The notes beneath the pieces were generated by a model. The model did no database searches. It was not told the origin of the DNA and worked only from the letters and a program-made list of their open reading frames with translations. Shown here piece by piece: positions 17,251-29,006 of a DNA stretch of 64,000 nucleotides. The stretch is taken from assembly GCF_042648965.1 (NCBI RefSeq), contig NZ_JBHRYJ010000002.1, positions 1-64,000 of the forward strand, read 5' to 3'. Positions within the stretch are counted from its first letter, which is position 1; each line of letters starts with the position of its first letter. The position numbers and the translations under genes were made by a program. The DNA comes from Ferrovibrio xuzhouensis (GTDB lineage Bacteria; Pseudomonadota; Alphaproteobacteria; Ferrovibrionales; Ferrovibrionaceae).

Positions 17251-18261
17251 TCAGAGGCCGTCGATCGCCAGTGCGGCGAAGGTGGCCAGCCAGTGCTCGC
17301 CGCCGTATTCGCCGCTTTCGAGAAACGGCAGGCTGGCGGTCTCATGGGCCTCGGCCATGGCCAGCAGGGCCGGGCGCTGCGTTTCGGGCAACGCTGTGGC
17401 GATGCCGCGCAGGCACCAGGCGCGGCTGAGGTTGAGGCCGTCGAGATGCACGCCCTTGGCATCGCCGCGGTCGGCGACGATGGCGGGGACAAAACCCGGG
17501 CGCGGCAGGAAGGCGCCGAACCATGCGGCGAAGTCCGCTGCCGGCAGCACATGGCGCATCAACAGGGCCTCGGTCAGGGCGCCGGACAGGAAATCGTCGC
17601 CATTCGGTTCGTAATGCGCCGGGTAATCCGTATCGCGCAGGAAGACGCGCCGCGCATAGGCGGCAATCGCCGGCTCCAGCGTCGGTTCCTGCACGATGCG
17701 CGCGTACTGCAGCGCGGCGATCAGGCCGAAGGCGGTGTTGAAATGGGTGCCGACCCGGATCGGGTAGGTCAGCTTCGCCAGATAGGCCGGGAACAGTGCG
17801 ATGATGCGCCGCTCCAACGGCGCCAGCGCCATGCGCCAGCCGGCGGCCTGCGGATGCCGCCATTGCGACAGTTCGGCCGACAGTGCCAGCAGCCAGCCCC
17901 AGCCATAGGGCCGCTGCCAGGTGCCGCGACCCGGCGCGTCGAGATAGGCGGCCTCGCCCTCGCCGGCCTCGGCCGTGAAATGGGCGGCGAACAGGGCCTC
18001 GGCTCGTGCCGCACCGGCGATCTGCGGCTGCCGGCGCAGGCAGCGCGCCAGCAGCCACCAGCCATGCACGCAGGAATGCCAGTCATAGCTGCCCCAGAAG
18101 ATCGGATGCAGCCGGTGCGGCGGCAGTACGTCTTCCGGGCCGTGCATGAAATGCGTCAGGTTGTTCGGATATTCGCGGTCGAGGTTGCGCAGCGGCAGGG
18201 CGGCGAAGCGCGCCGCGCGTTCCGCCGTCAATTGGCCTGCCGCCAGGCCGCTGCCGCCCAT
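17251..18261 (-). CDS. DUF2891 family protein
   Basis: The 336-residue soluble protein contains the DUF2891 hallmarks 'EYPNNLTHFMHGPEDVLPPH', 'PIFWGSYDWHSCVHGWWLL', 'RPYGWGWLLALSAEL' and 'YEPNGDDFLSGALTEALLM', a helical toroid-like arrangement with conserved Trp, His and Asp. No enzymatic role is established to my knowledge. ATG 18261 lies 8 bp after the secA stop, so it may be transcribed with secA; the frame is open further upstream but that part overlaps secA. Confidence 0.85.
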   Translation of the reverse strand: MGGSGLAAGQLTAERAARFAALPLRNLDREYPNNLTHFMHGPEDVLPPHRLHPIFWGSYDWHSCVHGWWLLARCLRRQPQIAGAARAEALFAAHFTAEAGEGEAAYLDAPGRGTWQRPYGWGWLLALSAELSQWRHPQAAGWRMALAPLERRIIALFPAYLAKLTYPIRVGTHFNTAFGLIAALQYARIVQEPTLEPAIAAYARRVFLRDTDYPAHYEPNGDDFLSGALTEALLMRHVLPAADFAAWFGAFLPRPGFVPAIVADRGDAKGVHLDGLNLSRAWCLRGIATALPETQRPALLAMAEAHETASLPFLESGEYGGEHWLATFAALAIDGL

Positions 18262-18268
18262 CGCCGGC

Positions 18269-20998
<2,730 letters not shown>

Positions 20999-21053
20999 CC
21001 ACCACTCCCGCGTATTCCGGCCCCGATTTGTCGGCTGGAGAGACTTAAATCCG

Positions 21054-21079
21054 CGTGGCCAATAAGGAAACCGGCCACG
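21054..21079 (-). promoter_or_regulatory. Hairpin in the secA leader
   Basis: A 7-bp inverted repeat CGTGGCC/GGCCACG with a 13-12 nt A-rich loop lies about 55-80 nt before the secA start and just after the likely transcription start. No U-run follows, so it is not a classical terminator. A role in secA expression is only a guess. Confidence 0.35.
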
Positions 21080-21092
21080 GAAACCCGCGAGA

Positions 21093-21121
21093 CAGATAAG
21101 CACTGGGGGGGCCGATGTCAA
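21093..21121 (-). promoter_or_regulatory. Sigma70-type promoter for secA
   Basis: On the minus strand, TTGACA (21116-21121, perfect) and TATCTG (21093-21098) are separated by 17 bp, giving a leader of about 85 nt before the secA ATG. Confidence 0.62.
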
Positions 21122-21169
21122 CGAAGCCGCCCTGCGTCATAGCCACTCGCGGGCCGCCCCGCCCCGCCG

Positions 21170-21198
21170 TTGACCCGCGCCGATTCAAGGGGTTACAT
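21170..21198 (+). promoter_or_regulatory. Sigma70-type promoter for dapE
   Basis: TTGACC (21170-21175) and TTACAT (21193-21198) are 17 bp apart on the plus strand, back to back with the secA promoter. The predicted start near 21205 lies before both candidate dapE start codons (GTG 21216 and GTG 21291). Confidence 0.5.
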
Positions 21199-21290
21199 GC
21201 GACTGTCACGTTCCGGTGTTCTGCTTGCCGGCAGTACGGGCCGTGACATCCGCCTCCTGCCCCGCCGCCCCCGTATTCAAGGTTCTGTCC

Positions 21291-22487
21291 GTGTCCCAGA
21301 CCGCCGCCGCGCCCGTCCCCGCCCTCGACCCCGTCCCGCTGGCTCAGGCCCTGATCCGCTGCCCGAGCGTCACCCCGGAGGACAAGGGCGCGCTCGGCGT
21401 GCTGGAGGCGGCGTTGGCCCCGCTCGGTTTCCGCTGCGAGCGGCTGCGCTTCAGTGCCCCCGGGACCCCGGACGTCGAGAACCTCTACGCCCGCTGGGGC
21501 AGCGGCGGCCGCAATTTCTGCTTCGCCGGCCATACCGACGTGGTGCCGGTCGGCGACATGGGCGCCTGGACGGTCGATCCCTTCGCCGGCGACATCATCG
21601 ACGGCCAGCTCTATGGCCGCGGCGCCACCGACATGAAGTCGGCGATTGCCGCCTTCGCCGCTGGCGCCCAGCGCTTTCTGGCCGCCCGCAACGGCCGCCT
21701 CGACGGCTCGATCAGCCTGCTCATCACCGGCGACGAGGAAGGCCCGGCCGTCAACGGCACCACCAAGGTGCTGCAGTGGCTGGCCGAGAAGGGCGAGACG
21801 CTGTCGGCCTGCGTGGTCGGCGAGCCGACCAATCCGCTCCGGCTCGGCGAGATGATGAAGATCGGCCGCCGCGGCTCGCTGACCGCGCGGCTGACCGTGC
21901 ACGGCATGCAGGGCCATGTCGGCTATCCGCATCTCGCCGACAACCCGATCCCGCGGCTGCTCGACATCCTGACCCTGCTGAAGACGCGTAGGCTCGATGC
22001 CGGCAACGTGCATTTCGAGCCGTCCAATCTCGAGATCACCACCGTCGATGTCGGCAATCCGGCCAACAACGTCATCCCGGCCAGCGCGAAAGCCGTGCTC
22101 AACATCCGCTACAGTACCGAACAGACCGCGGCCGGCCTGAAGGACTGGATCCGGCGCTCTGTCGCCGCCGTCTGCGGCCCGGAAGAGAACGGCGGGCGCT
22201 ATGACCTGGTGCTGGAAGACGGCGCCATGCCGTTCCTGACCGAGCCCGGGCCGTTCGTCGCCGCCATGGCCGAGGCGGTCGAGGCCGGCACCGGTCGCAA
22301 GCCGGCGCTGAGCACCACCGGCGGCACCTCGGATGCCCGCTTCATCCAGGCCTTCTGCCCGGTGGTCGAGTTCGGCCTGATCGGCCAGACCATGCACAAG
22401 GTCGATGAGCGCGCCGGCGTGGCCGATATCGAGGCGCTGGCGCGGGTCTACGAAGGCATGCTGCAGCGCTATTTCGCGGCGGCCTGA
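21291..22487 (+). CDS. dapE: Succinyl-diaminopimelate desuccinylase
   Basis: DapE hydrolyses N-succinyl-L,L-diaminopimelate in lysine and cell-wall precursor synthesis. With GTG 21291 (AAGG 8 bp upstream) it is 398 residues; an in-frame GTG at 21216 would add 25 residues not seen in the family. Metal and catalytic motifs are intact: 'CFAGHTDVVPVGD', 'GRGATDMKSAIAAF', 'LITGDEEGPAVNGT', 'GTSDARFI' and 'QTMHKVDE'. The membrane-protein gene follows 5 bp downstream. Confidence 0.95.
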   Translation: MSQTAAAPVPALDPVPLAQALIRCPSVTPEDKGALGVLEAALAPLGFRCERLRFSAPGTPDVENLYARWGSGGRNFCFAGHTDVVPVGDMGAWTVDPFAGDIIDGQLYGRGATDMKSAIAAFAAGAQRFLAARNGRLDGSISLLITGDEEGPAVNGTTKVLQWLAEKGETLSACVVGEPTNPLRLGEMMKIGRRGSLTARLTVHGMQGHVGYPHLADNPIPRLLDILTLLKTRRLDAGNVHFEPSNLEITTVDVGNPANNVIPASAKAVLNIRYSTEQTAAGLKDWIRRSVAAVCGPEENGGRYDLVLEDGAMPFLTEPGPFVAAMAEAVEAGTGRKPALSTTGGTSDARFIQAFCPVVEFGLIGQTMHKVDERAGVADIEALARVYEGMLQRYFAAA

Positions 22488-22492
22488 GCCGC

Positions 22493-23056
22493 ATGGCGCT
22501 GCCCGGACGGGACGAATGCCTGGCTGCGCTGCGCGGCTTCGTCGCCGTGCTGCGCGGCGATCCGCAGGCGCCGCGCTATTACGATCTGTCGGTCGACGGC
22601 GTCTGGCGCTCGTTCTGGCCGGGCCTGCTGCTGACCATCCCCTACACGCTGCTGCTGCCGGCCGCCGATCCCACCGTCACCACGGATGTCGGCGCGCTGC
22701 TCGGCCAGTTCGTGCTGCAGCTCGCCGTCTGGTTCGTCTATCTGGCGGTGATGATGGTGTTCTGCCGCGCCTTCGGCCTGACGGCGCGCTATGCCGTTTT
22801 CGTCATCCTGTACAACTGGGGGCAGGCAGTGCTGCTGCTGAGCATCCTGCCGGTGCTGGCGCTGGCCGCCGCCGGCCTGCTGCCGGCCGCGGTGCCGCAG
22901 GGCTGGAGCCTGCTGCTGTTGCTGTTCTGGCTGTTCGCGGTCACCCGCATGGCCCGGGTCGGCCTCGGCGCCGCGCTCGGCGCTGCCGTGCTGGCCGGCC
23001 TGCTCGACCCGGCGGTGACGGAGTTATTGCACCGCTTGGTTGATTTGATACTGTAA
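22493..23056 (+). CDS. Membrane protein of unknown function
   Basis: The 187-residue protein has a short soluble N-terminus (ALRGFVAVLRGDPQAPRYYD) followed by about five hydrophobic segments, in a layout that recalls Yip1-like bacterial membrane proteins; I cannot confirm a family. It starts 5 bp after dapE and ends 31 bp before the histidine kinase gene, so the three are probably co-transcribed. Confidence 0.75.
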   Translation: MALPGRDECLAALRGFVAVLRGDPQAPRYYDLSVDGVWRSFWPGLLLTIPYTLLLPAADPTVTTDVGALLGQFVLQLAVWFVYLAVMMVFCRAFGLTARYAVFVILYNWGQAVLLLSILPVLALAAAGLLPAAVPQGWSLLLLLFWLFAVTRMARVGLGAALGAAVLAGLLDPAVTELLHRLVDLIL

Positions 23057-23087
23057 CGTAACTTACGAAACCGAGCGGGGGCGAAGG

Positions 23088-24476
23088 GTGCTGCAACGGC
23101 TCCTGGCATTCTTCCTGCCGGCGCCGGTCAGCGATGCGGCGCTGCTGGCAGACCTGCGGCACGAGCAGATCCGCGCCATCACCCGCAACGTCACCGCGCT
23201 GAACATGTCCCGCCTCGGCCTTGCCGGCGTCAGCATCCTGCTGCTGGCCGGCCAGGTGCCGCCGCTCCTGCTGGCGGGCTGGATCTTTGCCTTCCTCGCC
23301 AAGACGGCGGTCGACGAACGCCAGTGGCGGCGCCACCGCGCGGCGGCGATGGCCGGCCGCAGCACGGAGCGTGATCGCAATGCGCTGGTGATCGATGCGG
23401 TGGTCTTCGCGCTGATCTGGTGCGCCTTGCTGCTGTTCCTGCTGTTCGACCTGCCGCTGATCGATACGGCCCTGCTGCTGCTGCTGGTCGGTGCGGTGAT
23501 GATCTTTTCGATCATGACGCTGCATCCGGTGCTGGGCGCGGCCTATGCCTATATCGTCCCGATCTCCGGCATGATGCTGCTGCTGATCCCGCTGCTGCGC
23601 CAGCCGCATGCCGGTGAACAGTTTGCACTGCTGGCCATGCTGCTGCTGATGGGCACGCTGGTGGCGCGCGCCAGCCACCTGACCTTCGTCGAAGGCGTGC
23701 TGATCAAACTGCAGAACCGCCGGCTGTTCGAGAGTTCGGAAATGGCCAGCCGCGCCAAATCGGACTTCATCGCCAACATGAGCCACGAACTGCGCACGCC
23801 GCTCAACGCCATCATCGGCTTTGCCGAGGTGATGCGCGCGGCGCCCTACGGCCCGCTGGAGGCGCATTACAGCGACTATGTGCAGGACATCGAATCGAGC
23901 GGACGCCACCTGCTGGCGCTGATCAACGACATCCTCGACCTGTCGAAGATCGAGGCCGGCCGGATGGACCTGCGCGAGGAAGCGAGCGATGTCGCCGAGC
24001 TGGCCGATGGCTGCCTCGGCCTGCTGCGGCCGCGGGCCCAGCAGGGCGGTCTGAGCCTCGTCAGCAAGTTGCCGCCCGACCTGCCGGAATTCTGGCTCGA
24101 TCCGCTGAAGTTCCGCCAGGTGCTGCTCAACCTGCTGAGCAATGCCGTCAAGTTCACCCCGGCCGGCGGCCGTGTCACCGTCAGCGCCGCGCCGGCCGGC
24201 GACGGCGACTGGGTCGTCACCGTCGCCGACAGCGGGATCGGCATGTCCCCCGAGCAGATCGCCGTGGCGGTACAGCCCTTCGGTCAGGTCGACAACAGCC
24301 TGTCCCGTGCCCATGCCGGCACGGGACTCGGTCTGCCGCTGGCCCGGCGGCTGATGGAGCTGCACGGCGGCGCGCTGGACTTGCACAGTGCCCCGGGGCA
24401 AGGTACGCAGGTCAGGATTCGGCTGCCGGCCAGCCGGCTGCTGCACCAGGCCATGGCCCGGGCCGCCGACACCTGA
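23088..24476 (+). CDS. Membrane-bound sensor histidine kinase
   Basis: The 462-residue kinase has about six N-terminal helices (residues 45-200) with almost no periplasmic loop, then a HisKA domain with phospho-acceptor His233 in 'ANMSHELRTPLNAIIGF', and a HATPase_c domain with N box 'LLNLLSNAVKFTPAGG', G1 'VADSGIGMSPEQI' and G2 'HAGTGLGLPLARRLME'. The signal is probably sensed within the membrane. GTG 23088 is preceded by GGGGGCGAAGG. No response regulator gene is adjacent. Confidence 0.93.
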   Translation: MLQRLLAFFLPAPVSDAALLADLRHEQIRAITRNVTALNMSRLGLAGVSILLLAGQVPPLLLAGWIFAFLAKTAVDERQWRRHRAAAMAGRSTERDRNALVIDAVVFALIWCALLLFLLFDLPLIDTALLLLLVGAVMIFSIMTLHPVLGAAYAYIVPISGMMLLLIPLLRQPHAGEQFALLAMLLLMGTLVARASHLTFVEGVLIKLQNRRLFESSEMASRAKSDFIANMSHELRTPLNAIIGFAEVMRAAPYGPLEAHYSDYVQDIESSGRHLLALINDILDLSKIEAGRMDLREEASDVAELADGCLGLLRPRAQQGGLSLVSKLPPDLPEFWLDPLKFRQVLLNLLSNAVKFTPAGGRVTVSAAPAGDGDWVVTVADSGIGMSPEQIAVAVQPFGQVDNSLSRAHAGTGLGLPLARRLMELHGGALDLHSAPGQGTQVRIRLPASRLLHQAMARAADT

Positions 24477-24497
24477 AGGCAGGCAACGATAATGGCA

Positions 24498-24565
24498 CCG
24501 GGGATCGTCTCAAACCGGGGATCGTCTGAAGCTGGCGGTCGTGTGAAATCGGGGATTGTGTGAAA
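24498..24565 (+). repeat. Four 17-bp tandem repeats ending at a start codon
   Basis: Units at 24498, 24515, 24532 and 24549 follow the pattern yCGGGGATCGTsTsAAA with increasing divergence. The last base of unit 4 is the A of the ATG at 24565. Each unit carries a GGGGA-like ribosome-site core, so the start region appears to have been built by duplicating a ribosome-binding segment. Confidence 0.85.
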
Positions 24566-25161
24566 TGGACCAGACTCTGCGTCAGCGCCTGATCGATATG
24601 GTCGAGGAGGCCCGCCGCATGCGCAATGCGCTGGCGGCCGATGGCAGCCTGTTCGTCGGCTATAACGATACCATGCGGGCGACCCATAATGCCCATGCCC
24701 GTTCGCTGGCCGATATCGTCGACAGCCAGGGCTGGCCGGATACCGCCACTGCCGGCGCCGACGGCGCCGCAGCCGCCTGGATCATCGCCCAGCATGCCAT
24801 CGGCCTGCCGCGTTTCATGCGCGCCTGCCTGGAGATGATCGAAGAGGCGGCGGCCCAGGGCCGCGTGCCGCGCTGGCAGGCTGCCCTGCTGACCGACCGC
24901 GTCCGCTGGCTGGAAGGCCGGCCGCAGGTCTATGGCACCCAGTTCGACTGGAATGCCGCCGGCGAGCTGGTGCCGCTGCCGATCGAGGATGAAGCCAATG
25001 TCGACAGCCGTCGTGCGCTGGCCGACCTCACCACGATGGCCGAAGGGACCAAGCAGCGCCGTGAGGAAGCCCGGCAGAGCGGCGAGACCGCGCCGGGCGA
25101 CTGGGCGGCCCGCCAGGCGGACTTCGAGGCCTGGGCCAAGGCGATCGGCTGGCGCAGCTGA
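24565..25161 (+). CDS. DUF6624-like protein of unknown function
   Basis: The 198-residue soluble helical protein contains 'AHARSLADIVDSQGWPDT', 'AAWIIAQHAIGLPRFMRACL' and 'TDRVRWLEGRPQVYGTQFDW', a pattern I associate with DUF6624 proteins (conserved GWP, Q-H and YGTQ). No activity is known to me. ATG 24565 has GGGGA 9 bp upstream inside the repeat array; a TTG three codons earlier is less likely. Confidence 0.8.
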   Translation: MDQTLRQRLIDMVEEARRMRNALAADGSLFVGYNDTMRATHNAHARSLADIVDSQGWPDTATAGADGAAAAWIIAQHAIGLPRFMRACLEMIEEAAAQGRVPRWQAALLTDRVRWLEGRPQVYGTQFDWNAAGELVPLPIEDEANVDSRRALADLTTMAEGTKQRREEARQSGETAPGDWAARQADFEAWAKAIGWRS

Positions 25162-25203
25162 CGCTGCGCGGGGCGACCGGCTGGCGCAGCCAGGCAGCGC
25201 CGT

Positions 25204-25953
25204 TTAGTAATCCACCCGCATCAGGTAGAGGCCGTCCGGTGGCGCTGTCGGCCCCGCCGCGCTGCGCTCGCATTTTTCCAGCGCCACGCGCACGTCATCC
25301 GCCGACCAGCGCCCTTCGCCGACCAGCTTCAGCGTGCCGACCATAATGCGCACCTGGTTGTGCAGGAAGCTGCGCGAGCGGACGGTGACATGGACCTCCT
25401 CGCCGCTGCGCGTCACCGCCACTGCATCCATCGTGCGCAGGGGCGATTTCGCCTGGCATTCGCTGGACCGGAAACTGGTGAAGTCGTGATGGCCGACCAG
25501 CGCTTGCGCCGCCCGGTGCATGGCATCGGCATCCAGCGCCACCGGCACATGCCAGACCCGGCCGGCTTCCAGGCCCGGCGGCGGCCGGCGGTTGAGGATG
25601 CGGTACAGGTAATGCCGCGCCGTGGCCGACAGCCGGGCGCTGAATTCGGCATCCACGATGGCGGCATCGAGCACGGCGACGCGGGCTTCGCGCAGGTAGA
25701 AGTTCAGGCCGTCGCGCAGCCGGTCCGGTGTGAAATCGCGGTCGCGGTCGCGGTCGAGGTCGAAATGTACCACCTGGCCGCGGGCGTGCACGCCGGCATC
25801 GGTGCGGCCGGCGACGATGGTGTCGACGTTCTGGCCGCTCATCGCCTGCACGGCGTCTTCCAGCGCCTGCTGCACGCTGGGCTGCCCGGCCTGGCGCTGC
25901 CAGCCGGCGAAATTGCTGCCGTCGTATTCCAGCGTGAGGCGGAAGCGCGGCAT
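25204..25953 (-). CDS. truA: tRNA pseudouridine(38-40) synthase
   Basis: TruA converts U38-U40 in tRNA anticodon arms to pseudouridine. The 249-residue protein starts 'MPRFRLTLEYDGSNFAGWQR' and has the catalytic Asp in 'VAGRTDAGVHARGQVVHF', then 'SATARHYLYRILNR' and 'RSRSFLHNQVRIMVGTL'. A small RD repeat (DRDRDRD) sits at about residue 68. Its ATG overlaps the fmt stop by 1 bp (TGATG), making it the last gene of def-fmt-truA. Confidence 0.97.
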   Translation of the reverse strand: MPRFRLTLEYDGSNFAGWQRQAGQPSVQQALEDAVQAMSGQNVDTIVAGRTDAGVHARGQVVHFDLDRDRDRDFTPDRLRDGLNFYLREARVAVLDAAIVDAEFSARLSATARHYLYRILNRRPPPGLEAGRVWHVPVALDADAMHRAAQALVGHHDFTSFRSSECQAKSPLRTMDAVAVTRSGEEVHVTVRSRSFLHNQVRIMVGTLKLVGEGRWSADDVRVALEKCERSAAGPTAPPDGLYLMRVDY

Positions 25954-26873
25954 CAGGCGAGCCGCGTGCCGCGCGGCAGCGGATGGCCGTTCAGGAAAGC
26001 CTGCACCGGCACCGGGCCCTTGCCCGGCCGCTGCAGCCGCACCAGTTTTAGTGCTCCGTCACCACAGGCCACCGTGCCGGCATCGTCGAGCAGGGTGCCG
26101 GGTGCGCCGCTGCCGGCCACGGGTTCGGCCGCCAGCAGCTTGATGCGTTCGCCGTTCAGCTCGAAGAACGTGCCCGGCCCCGGATTGAGGGCGCGCACGG
26201 CACGGTCGATCGCGGCGGCCGGCTGCGTCCAGTCGATGCGGCCCTCGTCGCGGGCGAGCTTGGCGGCATAGGTCACGCCGTCTGCCGGCTGCGGCTGCGG
26301 CGCAATCCGGCCGGCGGCAAAGTCGTGCATCGCGCGCACCATCAGCGGCGCGCCGATGCGGGCCAGTTCGTCATGCAGGTCGCTCACCGTCATGCGCGGG
26401 CCGATGGCGACTTTTTCGCAGGCCAGCACCGGGCCGGTATCGAGGCCGGCATCCATCTGCATGGCGCAGACACCGGTTTCGGCGTCGCCGGCCATGATGG
26501 CGCGCTGGATCGGTGCGGCACCGCGCCAGCGCGGCAGCAGCGAGGCATGCAGGTTGAAGCAGCCGAATTTCGGCGCGTCGAGCACCGTCTGCGGCAGGAT
26601 CAGGCCATAGGCCACCACGATGGCGGCATCGGCGGCGAGCGCGGCAAACTCGGCCTGCGCCTCGGCGGTTTTCAGCGAAACCGGATGGCGGACGGCCAGG
26701 CCATGGCGCTCGGCCGCTGCCTGCACCGGCGAAGGGGTCAGCTTGTGGCCGCGGCCGGCCGGGCGCGGCGGCTGGCTGTAGACGGCGGCGACCGTGTCGC
26801 CGGCGCCGAGAAAGGCCTCCAGCACCGGCACGGCGAAATCGGGCGTGCCCATGAAGACGAGGCGCAAGGACAT
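25953..26873 (-). CDS. fmt: Methionyl-tRNA formyltransferase
   Basis: Fmt formylates initiator Met-tRNA. The 306-residue protein shows 'LVFMGTPDFAVPVLEA' at the start, the folate/catalytic motif 'NLHASLLPRWRGAAPIQRAI' (Asn, His) and the Asp in 'MDAGLDTGPVL'. The C-terminal tRNA-binding domain follows with 'RALNPGPGTFFELNGERIKL'. It lies 14 bp after def and overlaps truA by 1 bp. Confidence 0.97.
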   Translation of the reverse strand: MSLRLVFMGTPDFAVPVLEAFLGAGDTVAAVYSQPPRPAGRGHKLTPSPVQAAAERHGLAVRHPVSLKTAEAQAEFAALAADAAIVVAYGLILPQTVLDAPKFGCFNLHASLLPRWRGAAPIQRAIMAGDAETGVCAMQMDAGLDTGPVLACEKVAIGPRMTVSDLHDELARIGAPLMVRAMHDFAAGRIAPQPQPADGVTYAAKLARDEGRIDWTQPAAAIDRAVRALNPGPGTFFELNGERIKLLAAEPVAGSGAPGTLLDDAGTVACGDGALKLVRLQRPGKGPVPVQAFLNGHPLPRGTRLA

Positions 26874-26887
26874 GGATGGGGCCCGGC

Positions 26888-27406
26888 TCAGCCGGCTTCG
26901 GCGAGGCGCTTCTGCTTCAGCAGCTTGCGCAGGATCATGTTGCGCTTCAGCGCCGAAATATGGTCGACGAACAGGATGCCGTCGAGATGGTCCATCTCGT
27001 GCTGCAGGCAGACCGCCAGCAGGCCATCGGCCTGCAGTTCCTGCCGGTTTCCGTTGTAGTCGAGGTGGCTGACCCTGACCTCGGCGGGACGGGCGACCTC
27101 GGCATACTGCTCGGGCAGCGACAGGCAGCCCTCTTCGTAGACCTTGTCGTCGTCGGAGATCCAGGTGAATTCCGGATTGATGATGAACAAGGGCTGCTTC
27201 TCTTCGTCCTCGCGCGCGATGTCGATCACCAGCATGCGCTTGGCGATGCCGACCTGGATGGCGGCCAGCCCGATGCCGGGTGCCGCATACATCGTTTCCA
27301 GCATGTCGTCGAGCTGGCGGCGCACGTCGTCGGTCACCGCATCGACCGGGGTCGAAATGGCTTCAAGGCGCTTGTCGGGCGCCGTGATGATCGGCAGGAG
27401 GGCCAT
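26888..27406 (-). CDS. def: Peptide deformylase
   Basis: Def removes the formyl group from new polypeptides. The 172-residue protein has all three metal motifs: 'APGIGLAAIQVGIAKRML', 'EEGCLSLPEQ' (Cys ligand) and 'CLQHEMDHLDGILF' (two His ligands, catalytic Glu). ATG 27406 (MALLPIITAPDKRLE) matches the family start; the open frame to 27475 adds a non-family segment. It heads the def-fmt-truA operon, divergent from rmuC. Confidence 0.96.
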   Translation of the reverse strand: MALLPIITAPDKRLEAISTPVDAVTDDVRRQLDDMLETMYAAPGIGLAAIQVGIAKRMLVIDIAREDEEKQPLFIINPEFTWISDDDKVYEEGCLSLPEQYAEVARPAEVRVSHLDYNGNRQELQADGLLAVCLQHEMDHLDGILFVDHISALKRNMILRKLLKQKRLAEAG

Positions 27407-27497
27407 GGGATAGTTCCGGGTCGGTTCGGTTACATTCGTCGGCGCCAGATAGGATGCGGACTGGCGGTCAGTCAAGCCCGCTGCTATCTAACCCTGT

Positions 27498-29006
27498 ATG
27501 GATATAGTGATTTATGCCGGTTTTGCCATCCTGGCAGCCCTGCTCGGGCTGGTCCTGTGGCGGCTCTCTGCCCGCCCTGCCGGGCCGGCCGGACAAAGCC
27601 CTGAACAGGCGGCGGAATTGGCGACGGTGCAGGCCGAACTGAAAGCCGCCCTGGCCGGCCGGACCGAAGCCGACATGGACCGCACCCAGTTGCGCGGCCG
27701 GCTGGAAACCGCACTGGCGGCGCAGTCGACGGCGGAAACCCGGCTGGCGGAACTGATGGCCCAGCTCGACAGTGCACGGACGGCGCTGGCCGCCGCGGAA
27801 GCCGCCCGCGCCGAGGCCGACAAGGACCGCATCCAGCATGAGCGCAGCGCTGCGCTCGACCGCCAGAAGCTGGCCGAGCAGGAAAAGCGCTTCGCCGATT
27901 TCGAACAGACGGTCAAGCAGATGACCGAGGCCGCCAAGGCGGCGACCCTGGAGACCGGCAAGCAGTTGAGTTCGATGCTGCTGGAGACCCACAAGCGCGA
28001 GGCCGACGAGCAGAAGAAGCTGTCCGAGGAAAAGGTCAAGCAGACCACCGAGGGCCTGCTGCAGCAGGTCACGGTGATCACCGATACGGTGACCCGCCTG
28101 CACCAGCAGGTCGGCGACAGCCGCAAGACCATCGACACCGTGCACCGGGCACTGTCGCATCCCGGCGGCGCCGGCCGGCTCGCCGAGATCGGGCTGGAGA
28201 ACACGCTGAAGGCCTTCGGCCTGCAGCCGGGCCATGATTTCATCATCCAGTATCATGCCGCCGGCGACGGCGAGCGCGGCAGCCTGCGCCCCGATGCCGT
28301 GGTCTTCCTGCCCGGCGATGCCGTGCTGGTGATCGACAGCAAGGCCAGCAAGGTGTTGCTCGATCATGCCGAGGCGGAAGACGAGACGGCCGCGGCCGCC
28401 GCCCTGCAGCAGCTCGCCCAGCGCATGACCCTGCACCTGCGGGCACTGGCGGCGAAGGATTACGGCAATGCCGTGCTGGCGACCTTCCGCGAGCTGAAGC
28501 GTGGCGGCAGCCTGAAGCGCAGCATGACCGCCATGGTGCTGCCCAACGATGCGGCGATCGAGAAGCTGCGCCGCGCCGATCCGGATTTCGAGCGCCGCGC
28601 GGCCGAAGCCGATATCGTCATTGCCGGTCCCTCTGCGCTGGCCGCCATCATCGCGGTGTCGCGCATGCAGATCGACAGCGGCCGGCAGGCGGAAAACCTG
28701 GAACAGATCGTCGATGCGGTAACCAGGCTGGTGGAGAGCACCGGCACGGCCTTGTCGCTGGCGGAACGGGTCGGCAAGGGGCTGCAGCAGGCCACCGAGC
28801 AGTTCGATGCCTTCAGCCGCTCGGTGAACCGCCGCCTGCTGCCGCGGGTGCGCAACCTCGCCAAGCTCGGCATCCGGCCCGGCAAGGCGCCGCAGGCGCT
28901 GCCGGGCTTCGAGGTCACCATCCGCAACACCGACGATATCATCGATGCGGAATCCGAAGAGGTCATGCCGCGCCTGCCGGGCCTCGGCGACGGCGAGGGC
29001 AAATAA
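27498..29006 (+). CDS. rmuC: DNA recombination protein RmuC
   Basis: RmuC is a predicted membrane-anchored nuclease-like protein that limits inversions between short repeats. The 502-residue protein has an N-terminal membrane helix (IVIYAGFAILAALLGLVLWR), an Ala/Glu-rich coiled coil at about 35-190, then the RmuC domain with 'RLAEIGLENTLKAFGLQPGHD', 'LRPDAVVFLPGDAVLVIDSK' and 'YGNAVLATFRELKRGGSL'. Its TAA overlaps the exoD ATG by 1 bp. Confidence 0.95.
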   Translation: MDIVIYAGFAILAALLGLVLWRLSARPAGPAGQSPEQAAELATVQAELKAALAGRTEADMDRTQLRGRLETALAAQSTAETRLAELMAQLDSARTALAAAEAARAEADKDRIQHERSAALDRQKLAEQEKRFADFEQTVKQMTEAAKAATLETGKQLSSMLLETHKREADEQKKLSEEKVKQTTEGLLQQVTVITDTVTRLHQQVGDSRKTIDTVHRALSHPGGAGRLAEIGLENTLKAFGLQPGHDFIIQYHAAGDGERGSLRPDAVVFLPGDAVLVIDSKASKVLLDHAEAEDETAAAAALQQLAQRMTLHLRALAAKDYGNAVLATFRELKRGGSLKRSMTAMVLPNDAAIEKLRRADPDFERRAAEADIVIAGPSALAAIIAVSRMQIDSGRQAENLEQIVDAVTRLVESTGTALSLAERVGKGLQQATEQFDAFSRSVNRRLLPRVRNLAKLGIRPGKAPQALPGFEVTIRNTDDIIDAESEEVMPRLPGLGDGEGK

